Shown one piece after another: positions 1 through 8,947 of a DNA stretch of 64,000 nucleotides (its first letter is position 1; each line of letters opens with the position of its first letter). The position numbers and the translations under genes were made by a program. This DNA comes from Pseudarthrobacter sp. GA104 (GTDB lineage: Bacteria; Actinomycetota; Actinomycetes; Actinomycetales; Micrococcaceae): assembly GCF_009741265.1 (NCBI RefSeq), contig NZ_WOWL01000001.1:744001-808000 (forward strand). The letters run 5' to 3'. A model generated the notes under the pieces. It was not told the origin of the DNA, did not search any database, and saw nothing but the letters and a program-made list of their open reading frames with translations.

Positions 1-77
1 AGACACAGGGTGCTGGCCAGGACAGCGGCCGATGCCGTCGCCGAGGCAGCGCGGAATACTGGTAGGGACGGGAACAT
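1..77 (-). CDS. Secreted protein, N-terminal fragment (cut by window edge)
   Basis: Only the first 25 codons are inside the window. The ATG at 77 follows an AAAGG ribosome-binding sequence and encodes MFPSLPVFRAASATASAAVL, an alanine-rich hydrophobic segment that looks like a signal peptide or a first membrane span. It is the next gene downstream of the EssC-like ATPase on the same strand, about 135 bases after its stop. In type VII-like loci such positions often hold small secreted or membrane partners; that role is inference, and the mature protein lies outside the window. Confidence 0.5.
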   Translation of the reverse strand, partial: MFPSLPVFRAASATASAAVLASTLC

Positions 78-211
78 TTGCTACCTTTCGATGCGCGCAG
101 TCCCCCCCGCTGCGGCTTTCTGGTGTCCCCGGTAGTCTTCTACACCCTCGCCTGGCGCCGCAAATCAGCTCCAAATCACCGGGACCTGCGGCGTACCGTG
201 TGGCACGTGCG

Positions 212-3200
212 TCAGTCCCTGCTTTCCGGGGGCAGCGCTACCTGGATTTTCCGTGCCTTGCCGCGTCCCACCACGTAGCCGCGGCCCGGGATGAAGTCCG
301 GGCTGACCCGGCCCAGGGAGGTGTTGAGCAGGCTGTCGCCTTCGATGTCCCCCGGGTTCAGCAACAGTCCGCGCCGGCCGGATTTGAATGGCTGCGCGAG
401 GGACCAGGCCGAGGACCAGGTGGAGGTTTCGGATTCCCCCACCACCCACTGGTCGGCTTTGATGGACGCGGTCACCAGCTGCGCCACGCCCGATTCGGCC
501 AGGGTATCCGTGAACTCGGTCAGGCCCTCAATGAAGATGGCCAGGGAGCCGGGGTTTCCGGACGAATGTTCAACCAGGTCCTCCACAACCGCAGCGAGAT
601 CGTCCGCTCCCACCACGGAGCGGTTCCAGATAGGCAGGGAGGCGACGGCGGAACGTCGGGCTGCCAGGTAGATCAGCTCGGTGTCCGGGTTGGACCGCCG
701 CAGGGCGTAGGCCAGCGTCACCAGCGCCACGGTGCGGCCCGCCCCTGGCGGGCCTGCCAGGAGCAGCGGGCCCCGCGCCATGATCTCGGCCGGCCGCAGC
801 GTTTCATCGTCGACGCCAATGACCGGAACTCCGGTGCTGCCGGACGGGAGGACATCCAGGTCCACCTGGTCCGGAAGCCTTTCGATGCCGGGTGCGGCAT
901 CCAGCCCCTGGCGGAGCATGGCTTCGCTGAGCTTGTGCACCTCACGTGCCTGCAGCGCCAGGTTGGAGTTGCCGCCAAGGACTGCCAGCTGGACTTCCAG
1001 CCCGTCCAGGAGTCCCCGCCCGGGCGGCGAGGCGGCGGTGAGGACGTCCCGGGGCACGTCCATGGAAATGTAGTCGTCCTCGGAGGACAGTCGGAGCACC
1101 AGGCGGCGCTGGATGGAAGCGAGCAGCGAGGCGGGCACGGCGTTGGGCCGGTCTCCGGTCACCACAAGGTGGATGCCCAGGGTGCGCCCGTCCGTCGCCA
1201 GCTGCAGGAAGATGTCCCACAGCCCGGACAGCCTGCTGTGTTCGTAGGCTTCCCGGAACGCGGACATGCCGTCCACCAGTACAAAGATGCGCTTTTCATC
1301 AGGCCTGCCGGCCAGCTTGCGGTACTCGACAATGGTGGACGCGCGCACCTCGGCAAACCGGGCCGACCGCTGCTCGGCGATGTCCCCCAGCAGGCGCAGC
1401 AGCCGCCCCACCCGTTCAACGTCGTCGCCGTTAATGACCTCGCCCACGTGCGGAAGCTCCTCCAGCATGCTCAGCCCGGAGGAGCCGCAGTCGATCCCGT
1501 ACACGTGGACCGGCCCGCCGCGGGGCGTCACCGCGGCCGCTATCGCGATGCCGCGCAGCGCGGCCGACTTCCCCGAACCGCCGGTGCCGTAGATGGCCAT
1601 GTTGCCGTCCTTGTCCGGCTCGTAGAACACAGTGGGCTGCGCCTGGCGGGAAGGGTCGTCGGCCACGCCGAGGAGCAGCTGTTCGTCGGTACGGGGGTTG
1701 GGCAGCCTGGAGAAGTCGTAAGTCTTGGCGAGTTCGTCCAGCCACGGCTTGCGGGGGGCGTTGATGGACAGGGCATCCGCTGCGCGGACGATGGTGGAGG
1801 TCATCCTGGCGATGTCGTTGGGGCCGGCGGGCCCGGCCGCTTCCGGTTTCTCCGTAGCCGGGGCCTCCCAGGCCGGGCCGGAGCCGAAGGCCATTTCCAC
1901 GACGTCGATCTGGGGCCGCTGCGGTTTCTCCGTGGTCCATCCGCCGGCGTAGCCGGTCTGGAAGCCCTGGATCCGTCCCGGGCCGGTCTTTGCTGCACCG
2001 CGGCCGGGGATGGCCGGATCGAAGTAGGCGGCATCGGGAACGCCGAGGATGTCCGTGGCGTCGTCCTCATCAGCCATCCGCAGGGCCACCCTGAGGTTGG
2101 TGTTGGCGCGGAGGCTGTCCTTGATGACGCCGGCCGGGCGCTGGGTGGCCAGGATGAGGTGCAGGCCCAGCGAGCGCCCGCGGGCTGCAACGTCCACCAC
2201 TCCGTCAACGAATTCGGGTACCTCGTTGGCCAGCGCGGCGAATTCGTCGACGACGATCACCAGGTAGGGCGGCGCGTCCGGGTCTGCTTCCCGCTGAAGG
2301 GCCAGCAGGTCCTTGGCCTTCTTCCGGTTCAGCAGGTGCTCCCGGTAGTGGAGTTCGGCGCGCAGCGAGGTGAGGGCGCGCCGGACCAGGTGCGGCGAAA
2401 GGTCGGTGACCAGCCCCACGGTGTGGGGCAGGTTGATGCAGTCGGCGAACGCGGCCCCGCCCTTGTAGTCCACGAACAGGAAACTGACCCGGTCCGGGCT
2501 GTAGGCGGCGGCCATGCCCATCACCCAGGACTGCAGGAATTCGGACTTGCCGGCACCCGTGGTGCCGCCCACCAGGGCGTGCGGGCCCTCGTTCTTCAGG
2601 TCCAGGTACAGGGGTTCAATGCCTTTGGAACCCACCAGGGCCCGGAGGGTGCCGTTGTCCTTCCGGTTGGCCACGGCGCTGGCGTGCACGGAGTTGTTTT
2701 CCGTCCAGCGCTCGGCCACGGCCTGGGGGTTGTCCAGGAAGTCCTTGCCGATCAGCGTGGCGTAGGAGACGGCCCGTGGAAGGTCGGAATCGTCGTTCAC
2801 GGGTTTGCCCACATCCATGACCGGGGCCAGCATCCGGGCAAGTTGGGCGGCCAGTTCGGCGTCGACGCTTTCGCAGCTGACAGGGTACGTGTGCCTGCCA
2901 AGGCGGACCTGCCCGGTGGTGGTGCCGTGTTCCCCGTCCACCACCATGAAGTCCCGGCAGGCAGCGGGAAGCGACTGGATGTCGGTGGCCACCCAGACCA
3001 CATGGACACCGGAGTCCGGTCCCCGCTCCGCGAGCCGGGTGAGCCTGCCGCGGTCCACCGGCGCGTCGTCTTCCACGATCACCAGGACCGCGGGCAGCAC
3101 AGGCTGGTCCACGTCGTGCTTGGCCGGGTCCAGCCCGGGGCGGAGGTCCGGCCCGGAGCGCTTCGCCGCGGCCTCCCTGGCATCGAGCAGGTCCTCGAGC

Positions 3201-4657
3201 CGGGCCAGCAGCGAGGAGCCGCCGGCCGAACCGGCGGCCAGGTGGTCGCCGGCAAGGGGGCTGTGCCCCGAACCCACGTGCGGCAGCCATTGCAGCCAGT
3301 TCCAGCGTTCCCGGGACTGCGCGGACGTGATGGCCGCGATGACAACTTCCGCGGGCGAGTGGAGGCCCGCGAGCTGCAGCACCATGCCCCGGGCGACGTC
3401 GTCCACCAGGCCGCGGGCACCGGCAACGCCCAGGGACCCGGAGGTGCGCAGCTGGGATACGACGGGAACGCCCTCGATGTCGCGGAACTGCTTTAGGCAG
3501 TCCTGGATCTCCTGCGCGTACTGCGCCTCGGTGTCGTTGCTTGGCGGTTCCTCCAACAGGACCCGGGAGGGTGACGTGCCCAGGCCGAACCGAAGGCCCA
3601 GGAATCCGGTGTGCTCCGGACGGTGCGTCCACAACAGCGGACCGAGCTTGTAGATGGCGTCCACGGTGTCGCTGACCGACGGCGCTTCCTGGAGGCGGAC
3701 GGCACGTTCAACCTGCTGCAGTTCCGTGAGGTCCTTCCGGAAGGCGGCCATGGCGGCGCGGAAGTGCTTGAGCTGCTCCTTCTGCTGCCCCCTGCTCCGC
3801 ATCTTCTGGTCCACGTAGTGGCCCACGATGAAGAGCGGCATCATCATCATGAACAGCACCGAGAGCGCGTTGCCGGTCACCGCGAAGATCACCGCACCCA
3901 TCAGCAGCGGGGCGATCATCATGATGTACGGGAACGGGTGGTCCTCGGGACGCTTGGGTCCGGCAGGGAGCACGCGTTTGGGTTCCTCGAAGCGGGGAAC
4001 CACGCGCGGTGACCGGTTGAAGTTCACCAGGGGCGACGTCGGTGCTGCCGCCTGGTTGTGCCCCAGCGGCACCACGGTCACGGTGGTGTCCCCCAGCGTG
4101 ACCGCGTCCGAGGAATTCAGGGTGGCGCGGGTGACGGGGAGGCCGTCCATCAGCAGCCCGTTGGCCGAATTGGTGTCCACGATTTCCACGCCCTCCCCCA
4201 CCGTGATGCGGGCGTGGCGCTTGGATGTCAGGGGGTCCGAGAGGCGGATGTCCACGTCCCGGTCCCTGCCGATGTAACTGGTGCCGACGGGCAGGGAAAA
4301 CTCGCGGCCGGCGTCGGGCCCCGAAAGGACGCGGAGGGTGGCGGCCGCAGGACCGCGGCTGGCACCCGGCACATCGAACTGCGCGCTCACCTGGGCCAGG
4401 GACACAACAGAACCCGGCCGGAGGCCGGACTCGAGGAGGTTGTCCGTCCGGGTGAGCATGGTTCCGCTCAGGCCGGCGCCGACAAACGCCTCTTCGATGC
4501 GCAGGGAGAGGTTGTCCGGCACCGGGGTGCCCTTGCGCCCCGGATCCGCGGCCCAGAGCATGGCGGCGGTATCGGCCACGGTGGCCAGGCCGTCCACGGT
4601 AACGGCCAGATCCTTCGTTTCGGCAGGGTCCCGGCGGAGGGTCACACGGATTCTCAT
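212..4657 (-). CDS. EssC-type FtsK/SpoIIIE ATPase with N-terminal FHA domain
   Basis: The 1,481-residue protein has the EssC/EccC layout. A short N-terminal region is followed by an FHA domain (about 107-195; GR at 130-131, S/H in TSKRHAR, N in NSANG). Two membrane spans lie at about 243-282 and three P-loop domains follow. The first P-loop, GGTTGAGKSE (697-706), is intact and has a Walker B (VIVVDEF) about 100 residues on. The second, GTGGSGKS, is intact; the third, GPPGAGRT, has Arg instead of Lys. EssC/EccC proteins are the hexameric motors that export WXG100-type substrates across the actinobacterial and firmicute membrane. The ATG overlaps the stop of the upstream FHA gene by 4 bases, indicating translational coupling. 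No WXG100 gene is visible here; it could lie beyond the left edge. Confidence 0.85.
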   Translation of the reverse strand: MRIRVTLRRDPAETKDLAVTVDGLATVADTAAMLWAADPGRKGTPVPDNLSLRIEEAFVGAGLSGTMLTRTDNLLESGLRPGSVVSLAQVSAQFDVPGASRGPAAATLRVLSGPDAGREFSLPVGTSYIGRDRDVDIRLSDPLTSKRHARITVGEGVEIVDTNSANGLLMDGLPVTRATLNSSDAVTLGDTTVTVVPLGHNQAAAPTSPLVNFNRSPRVVPRFEEPKRVLPAGPKRPEDHPFPYIMMIAPLLMGAVIFAVTGNALSVLFMMMMPLFIVGHYVDQKMRSRGQQKEQLKHFRAAMAAFRKDLTELQQVERAVRLQEAPSVSDTVDAIYKLGPLLWTHRPEHTGFLGLRFGLGTSPSRVLLEEPPSNDTEAQYAQEIQDCLKQFRDIEGVPVVSQLRTSGSLGVAGARGLVDDVARGMVLQLAGLHSPAEVVIAAITSAQSRERWNWLQWLPHVGSGHSPLAGDHLAAGSAGGSSLLARLEDLLDAREAAAKRSGPDLRPGLDPAKHDVDQPVLPAVLVIVEDDAPVDRGRLTRLAERGPDSGVHVVWVATDIQSLPAACRDFMVVDGEHGTTTGQVRLGRHTYPVSCESVDAELAAQLARMLAPVMDVGKPVNDDSDLPRAVSYATLIGKDFLDNPQAVAERWTENNSVHASAVANRKDNGTLRALVGSKGIEPLYLDLKNEGPHALVGGTTGAGKSEFLQSWVMGMAAAYSPDRVSFLFVDYKGGAAFADCINLPHTVGLVTDLSPHLVRRALTSLRAELHYREHLLNRKKAKDLLALQREADPDAPPYLVIVVDEFAALANEVPEFVDGVVDVAARGRSLGLHLILATQRPAGVIKDSLRANTNLRVALRMADEDDATDILGVPDAAYFDPAIPGRGAAKTGPGRIQGFQTGYAGGWTTEKPQRPQIDVVEMAFGSGPAWEAPATEKPEAAGPAGPNDIARMTSTIVRAADALSINAPRKPWLDELAKTYDFSRLPNPRTDEQLLLGVADDPSRQAQPTVFYEPDKDGNMAIYGTGGSGKSAALRGIAIAAAVTPRGGPVHVYGIDCGSSGLSMLEELPHVGEVINGDDVERVGRLLRLLGDIAEQRSARFAEVRASTIVEYRKLAGRPDEKRIFVLVDGMSAFREAYEHSRLSGLWDIFLQLATDGRTLGIHLVVTGDRPNAVPASLLASIQRRLVLRLSSEDDYISMDVPRDVLTAASPPGRGLLDGLEVQLAVLGGNSNLALQAREVHKLSEAMLRQGLDAAPGIERLPDQVDLDVLPSGSTGVPVIGVDDETLRPAEIMARGPLLLAGPPGAGRTVALVTLAYALRRSNPDTELIYLAARRSAVASLPIWNRSVVGADDLAAVVEDLVEHSSGNPGSLAIFIEGLTEFTDTLAESGVAQLVTASIKADQWVVGESETSTWSSAWSLAQPFKSGRRGLLLNPGDIEGDSLLNTSLGRVSPDFIPGRGYVVGRGKARKIQVALPPESRD

Positions 4658-5358
4658 CCCTCGTCCACGCCCCTCATCTTCTCGATCAGGTGCAGGTCAT
4701 CCGGGGTCACCAGGTGTGAGGTGACCGCGTGCTCCACAAGCCGGGCGCGGCGGTTGGTGGCGAGTTTGCCGCCGCCGCCCCGCAGTCCGGCCACGCCCAC
4801 GCGGTCGAGCTTGTCGCACACATTGTCGAGCTTCCGGTTGAAGCGGGTCAGCGCCCATCCCAGCGTCTTCGCGGCAGCCGCCGAGGAGGGGATGGCGCTG
4901 AACCCCGTACCTTCCCGCCGGAGCATGGGTTCTGCGAGCGCCACGATGAGGGCCTTCTGGGAGTCGGTGAACACCACCGGGCCGATGGTGGTGTCGCCGT
5001 TGCTGTCGCCGTCGCGCGCCTCCTGCCGGAAGGAGGGGGTCTTGAGGTGCACGGCAAACTCGTAGGTGGTGGGCCCTGCCGTGAAAATGATGTTCGTGTG
5101 GCTGAAGACCAGCGGGATCCGGGCTCCGGGTGACAGCCAGGCCTGCATCCCGCCGGTGGCGTCGGCAACCGTGGCCGAGAGCATGCTGCCCACGTTGCTG
5201 AGCCACCAGATCCCGTCATAGCGGGCCACCTGCAGGAACTGACGGTGAAGGTAGGGATTGTCGTCAACTTCGAGGTCGCCTTCGCGGCCGATATTGAAGA
5301 CGTCCTCGTCCGATGGCTCGTACCATTCACCACAGAAATCTATTGCTAGATCCCCCAT
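4654..5358 (-). CDS. FHA-fold protein between kinase and EssC ATPase
   Basis: A 234-residue protein. The ATG at 5358 was chosen because a strong GAGGAGG sits 8 bases upstream. An earlier in-frame ATG at 5427 overlaps the kinase stop and would add 23 residues. The N-terminal half carries a divergent FHA pattern: FNIGREGDLEVDDNPYLHRQF gives the GR and a basic/His segment, and the WWLSNVGS stretch takes the place of the usual N-containing loop. The C-terminal half (about 130-234) is helical and basic, with several Arg/Lys repeats, and was not recognised; it resembles a winged-helix or DNA-binding-like domain in style only. By context it probably reads phosphothreonine marks set by the kinase encoded just upstream and passes the signal to the EssC motor. 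Confidence 0.7.
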   Translation of the reverse strand: MGDLAIDFCGEWYEPSDEDVFNIGREGDLEVDDNPYLHRQFLQVARYDGIWWLSNVGSMLSATVADATGGMQAWLSPGARIPLVFSHTNIIFTAGPTTYEFAVHLKTPSFRQEARDGDSNGDTTIGPVVFTDSQKALIVALAEPMLRREGTGFSAIPSSAAAAKTLGWALTRFNRKLDNVCDKLDRVGVAGLRGGGGKLATNRRARLVEHAVTSHLVTPDDLHLIEKMRGVDEG

Positions 5359-5423
5359 TTTCTGTGCCTCCTCGTTAGGCGGAACTGAGCTTGTCATGGA
5401 GCTGGTTGCAGGGCGCTCCGCGG

Positions 5424-7157
5424 TCATGTGCCGGCGCAAGCGATCGAGCCTTCCTCCAGCGGCGAGAAGGCTCCGTCCGAGCGAACGATCATCACCTGGA
5501 TGCAGGTCTGGCCGGACGGGTTTGCCGTGACGCGGACGGGAGGCTGTTCGACAGACTGGTATTCGCCGCCGCCCCCGATGCTGTACACCCGCCACTTGTA
5601 GGTGTCACCCTCTTTGGGCTGCGGGTTCAGCCACGTGAAGGAGGCGTTGCCGTCCGCGGACACCGTTCCCTTGAGGCCTTCCACGTCCGGCACCGTTCCG
5701 TTGTCCAATGCGTCGGCCGGCGGCCTGCTGGCCTGCTGGGTCTCCACCGCAGCGGGTTTTTCGGGCGAGGCGTTGGCCACCACCAGGCCCACCACGGCGG
5801 CAAGGGCCAGCAGGGTGCCGCCCGAGATTGCCAGCCAGAGATTGCGTTTGCCGTGGTCCGTGGCGGGTAGCGGCACGCCTGCCGGCTCGTCGCGTCTTGC
5901 CGGCCGGTGGACGGTAGTGTCCGGGACGTCCGCACCCTCTTGAAGATTGCCTCCCGGTGCCTGCTCGCCAGGGCGCGGCGGCGCGGCGGCACCGCGCAGG
6001 ACGGTGGCGTGGTCCCACTCCTGCGGCTGCGCCGCCGGTGCAGGAGTGGAGGGGCTGCTGTGCACGGCGGGCGCGGGCTGCGCAAACCGCGACGGCGCGG
6101 CATCCGCTGCGGGAGCTTGTCCGCCAGCGGCCTGCCCGCCACCTGCCTGCCCGCCAGCGGCCTGCGGCCACGTGCGTGCGGGGAAGGTGGGCGCGCTGCC
6201 CGTCCGCTCCGGATCGATCGCGGCGATGCTCCGGACCCGGGTTTCTTCGAAGCCGTCATCCGGCCGGCTGTCCTCGTGCTGCGGCTCCTCAAGCACCTCA
6301 AAGGGCGTGACGGAGAGGTTAAGCTCCGCCTGGATGCGCTGCAGGGCCAGGGCGAAGGCGTGCGCTGAGGAATAGCGGGACTGCGGCGACTTGGCCATCG
6401 CCGTCGAAAGGGCCTGTTCCAGGGACTCGGGAACGTCCGCGCGGCCCAGGCGCGGCAGCGGCGTGTTGCTGATCCGGTTGATCAGCTCACGCTGTGAATT
6501 GTCCGCGCCCGGCATGACGAACGGCGAGCGGCCGGCGAGCAGGGTGTAGAGCGTGGCTCCGAGGGCCCACACATCCACCATCACCCCGTCCACGGCGCCA
6601 TCGGTGAACTGTTCGGGCGGGGACCACGGGATGGACATGCCCGAGTCGTCGTCGCTGTCGCCGGCGAGGGTGCCGGAGATGCCGAAGTCGGTGAGGGCGG
6701 GCCGGTTGTAGTCGGTGACCAGGATGTTGGCAGGCTTGATGTCGCGGTGGGCGATGCCGGCGCGGTGGGCGGTCTCGACGGCGGACGCCACCTGGATGCC
6801 GACGGCCAGGACTTCATCCACGCTAAACCGCTGCCTGCGGTACCGCACGTCCAGGCTTGGCCGGGAGCAGTACTCCATGGCCAGGTAGGAGTGTCCGTCG
6901 TCGGTCACCTCCGCTTCAAAGATGGTGACGATGTACGGGTGCGAGGACAGCTGCGCCATGAGGTTGGCCTCGGACTCGAAGCGGCGGCGGGCGCCCTCCG
7001 TCTTCAGGTCCGAAAGCAGGACCTTGACGGCCACCTTGCGGCGCGGCCTGTCCTGTTCATACAGGTAGACGTCGGAAAAGCCGCCGGAACCGAGCAGGCT
7101 GATGTACGTGAACCCCTGGATGCGGGGCGGCGGCGCTACAGGCCGTTTGGAACTCAA
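5424..7157 (-). CDS. Transmembrane Ser/Thr protein kinase with ectodomain
   Basis: The 577-residue protein has a eukaryotic-type kinase domain at about 16-280: glycine loop GSGGFSDVY, catalytic Lys45 (VAVKVL), HRDIKPAN with Asp139, DFG with Asp157 and the PPEQF element. A Pro/Ala/Gly-rich juxtamembrane linker (290-435) carries a GGQAAGGQ repeat. One membrane span follows at about 439-462, then an ectodomain of roughly 115 residues with a fibronectin-like strand pattern (GDTYKWRVYS) and two Cys near the C-terminus. PASTA repeats, usual in PknB, are absent. The start is TTG, overlapping the upstream stop as TTGA, with GAGGAG 5 bases before it. It pairs with the PP2C phosphatase two genes upstream and three FHA readers, so it probably senses the envelope and controls this secretion/adhesion locus. 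Confidence 0.88.
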   Translation of the reverse strand: MSSKRPVAPPPRIQGFTYISLLGSGGFSDVYLYEQDRPRRKVAVKVLLSDLKTEGARRRFESEANLMAQLSSHPYIVTIFEAEVTDDGHSYLAMEYCSRPSLDVRYRRQRFSVDEVLAVGIQVASAVETAHRAGIAHRDIKPANILVTDYNRPALTDFGISGTLAGDSDDDSGMSIPWSPPEQFTDGAVDGVMVDVWALGATLYTLLAGRSPFVMPGADNSQRELINRISNTPLPRLGRADVPESLEQALSTAMAKSPQSRYSSAHAFALALQRIQAELNLSVTPFEVLEEPQHEDSRPDDGFEETRVRSIAAIDPERTGSAPTFPARTWPQAAGGQAGGGQAAGGQAPAADAAPSRFAQPAPAVHSSPSTPAPAAQPQEWDHATVLRGAAAPPRPGEQAPGGNLQEGADVPDTTVHRPARRDEPAGVPLPATDHGKRNLWLAISGGTLLALAAVVGLVVANASPEKPAAVETQQASRPPADALDNGTVPDVEGLKGTVSADGNASFTWLNPQPKEGDTYKWRVYSIGGGGEYQSVEQPPVRVTANPSGQTCIQVMIVRSDGAFSPLEEGSIACAGT

Positions 7158-8947
7158 GGAATCTCCTCAAAACGCAGCGAGATGTTGTCGCCCAGTTCAG
7201 CGATGTCCCCGTCCAGCAGGATGGCCATCTCGTTCTGCGCCAGGCGGCGGGGCGGCTGGCCTTCACGCACCAGGACGGTTCCGTTCGTGGCCTTGAGGTC
7301 GCACAGCATGACGTGCCATCCCTCCAGCCGAACCTCCACGTGGGACCGGGATATGTCGCCTTCCAGGCTCGGCACCTGGACCAGCCGGGGCATGACGCCG
7401 CCCTGGACCCGGGACACGGAGGGTTGCCTGCCGATGACCAATGACTGGTCAAGGTCCAGCAGCTCCCCGGTGGACAGGCGCACCCGTCCCAGCCGTGGCC
7501 GGGGCACCTGCACGGCGTCCGGATGAAGCCCTGCCCCGCAGGCGGCACACTGCGCGCGGGTGGGGGGATTCGCGTGACCCTGGCTGCAGACCCGGGCCAG
7601 GACGGTCGGCCCGGCCTGCGGGTCCGCAACCGCCGCAGGGGCGGGTTGCGCCGGTGAAGCTCCGATGCTGCCCTTCATGACCGTCTGTCCGTCATGGTCG
7701 TTGTCGAAGGCCGCGTTTGCAGGCGGGGTCGCGGGGACGGTGGGCGGCACGGGTGCAGGCCCTGGCGCGGCATCGGCCGCGGCGGCGGCGGTGCCGGGGA
7801 CCTTTTTCCACGGCACAGAATCGATGAGTACCCCGGCGGGCTGTTGCACTGCCGGCGGGTGTTCGACGGCGGGTGCCGCCACGCCAGGCGCGTGTCCGAC
7901 GGCGGGCGCCGCCGCCACGCCAGGCGCGTGTTCGACGGCGGACGGGGCTTCCGTTACTGCCTCCTTCGCATCTCCGCCAGGATCGAGGACTACGGGCGCG
8001 TTGTGTTCTTCCGCTCCAGGCACGGCGTCGGCAGTCCCGGCGCCGGCGGAGTCTGTGAAGTTTCCGGCATCGGCAACCTCCGCTTCCTCGCGCACTGCGG
8101 CGTCTTCGATACTCCGGATGACCGTCCGCTCCCACAGGTGGTCGTAGGAGCTCGTCTGGTCGCTCACCATGATTGCCGCTTGCGCCGGCTGGTATTCAGC
8201 TGTTTCGGCTTGGGCGGACGGCTCTGTGCCTGCGCCCGCCTCCATCCCGGGCCCGGCCCCTGCCGGTTGGACGTCGCCCTCATCTACGTACGCACTTATG
8301 TACGCATCGACCTGCGCGTCATCGTCGGGCACGGCGAGAACAGTCTCGGCTGAGGCTTCCGGCTCCGGCTCCGGCTCATGCTCCGGGACGATTGTTATCT
8401 CGCGCGGCTCGTCCGTTCCCGGCGCCGCCTCGCGCCGGTCCGCTACGCCTGCGGAATCGACCGCCACTGCAGCCGCCGCCGCCGGCGCCAGTTCCGGCCG
8501 GGCAGGGCCCAGCCCGAGGACCAGGGACTGCAGCAGGACCACACCCTCCCCCAGCGGCAACTCCGGCTGGTCTCCGGAACCGCCGGCCGGGATGCTGATC
8601 CGGCAGGCTCCGGACAGGGCAAACCGGCGCTCGTTCCAGGTGGTGACGTCCCGCCCGTCCAGTTCCACCCGGCCGTCCGGGAGTTCCACGGCGAGGTCGA
8701 GGTCGCCGCGGAGGAACACCCGCAAGGGACCGGAGAAATCGAGGATGCCAAATGGCGGGATCCGGGTGAGTGAGCCGCCAGAGCTGCCGGTGATGGCATG
8801 GAGTACTTCGTGGACCGCCGGCTTGCTTTCCAGGAGTTCCCATACCGCACCCGCCGTGGCCTGCGTCGTGTCCGGGCCGAGGAGGACCGCGGTGCGCGAG
8901 CGGAGGATGCCCAGCCAGGTGCCCGGGACGTAGCTAGTGCCGGTCAT
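7154..8947 (-). CDS. FHA-domain protein with zinc ribbon and low-complexity linker
   Basis: A 597-residue soluble protein. A folded N-terminal domain of about 150 residues (unrecognised, beta-rich) is followed by an Ala/Glu/Pro/Gly linker with short tandem repeats (HAPGVAA units). A zinc-ribbon-like knuckle follows (CSQGHA...CAAC), then a C-terminal FHA domain: VIGRQPSV, SRSHVEVRL and KATNGTVL supply GR, S..H and N. The ATG at 8947 is inside the preceding phosphatase gene (14-base overlap); a further ATG at 8986 lacks a ribosome-binding sequence. The Thr-rich, acidic linker (residues about 160-440) is a plausible substrate region for the neighbouring kinase. It probably acts as a phospho-dependent scaffold; the direct partner is unknown. 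Confidence 0.75.
   Translation of the reverse strand: MTGTSYVPGTWLGILRSRTAVLLGPDTTQATAGAVWELLESKPAVHEVLHAITGSSGGSLTRIPPFGILDFSGPLRVFLRGDLDLAVELPDGRVELDGRDVTTWNERRFALSGACRISIPAGGSGDQPELPLGEGVVLLQSLVLGLGPARPELAPAAAAAVAVDSAGVADRREAAPGTDEPREITIVPEHEPEPEPEASAETVLAVPDDDAQVDAYISAYVDEGDVQPAGAGPGMEAGAGTEPSAQAETAEYQPAQAAIMVSDQTSSYDHLWERTVIRSIEDAAVREEAEVADAGNFTDSAGAGTADAVPGAEEHNAPVVLDPGGDAKEAVTEAPSAVEHAPGVAAAPAVGHAPGVAAPAVEHPPAVQQPAGVLIDSVPWKKVPGTAAAAADAAPGPAPVPPTVPATPPANAAFDNDHDGQTVMKGSIGASPAQPAPAAVADPQAGPTVLARVCSQGHANPPTRAQCAACGAGLHPDAVQVPRPRLGRVRLSTGELLDLDQSLVIGRQPSVSRVQGGVMPRLVQVPSLEGDISRSHVEVRLEGWHVMLCDLKATNGTVLVREGQPPRRLAQNEMAILLDGDIAELGDNISLRFEEIP
7856..7945 (-). repeat. Short in-gene tandem repeats in FHA protein linker
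   Basis: Three imperfect copies of a unit of about 39 bases, recognisable by repeated cgccaggcgcgtgt and gacggcgg blocks, encode (E/G)HAPGVAA(A)PAV-like units in the linker of the FHA protein. Units are in frame, so copy-number change would keep the gene open. Confidence 0.7.

Noticed and set aside
32..3496. Open frame of over 1,100 codons on the plus strand opposite the EssC-like gene
   Set aside because: It lies fully antisense to a gene with clear FHA and P-loop motifs; its translation is Gly/Arg/Gln/Val-rich with no domain pattern, as expected from third-position GC bias.
5359..5595. Upstream extension of the FHA-fold gene into the kinase gene
   Set aside because: It would overlap the kinase C-terminus by many codons; the strong GAGGAGG before ATG 5358 marks a better start, with ATG 5427 as the only reasonable alternative.
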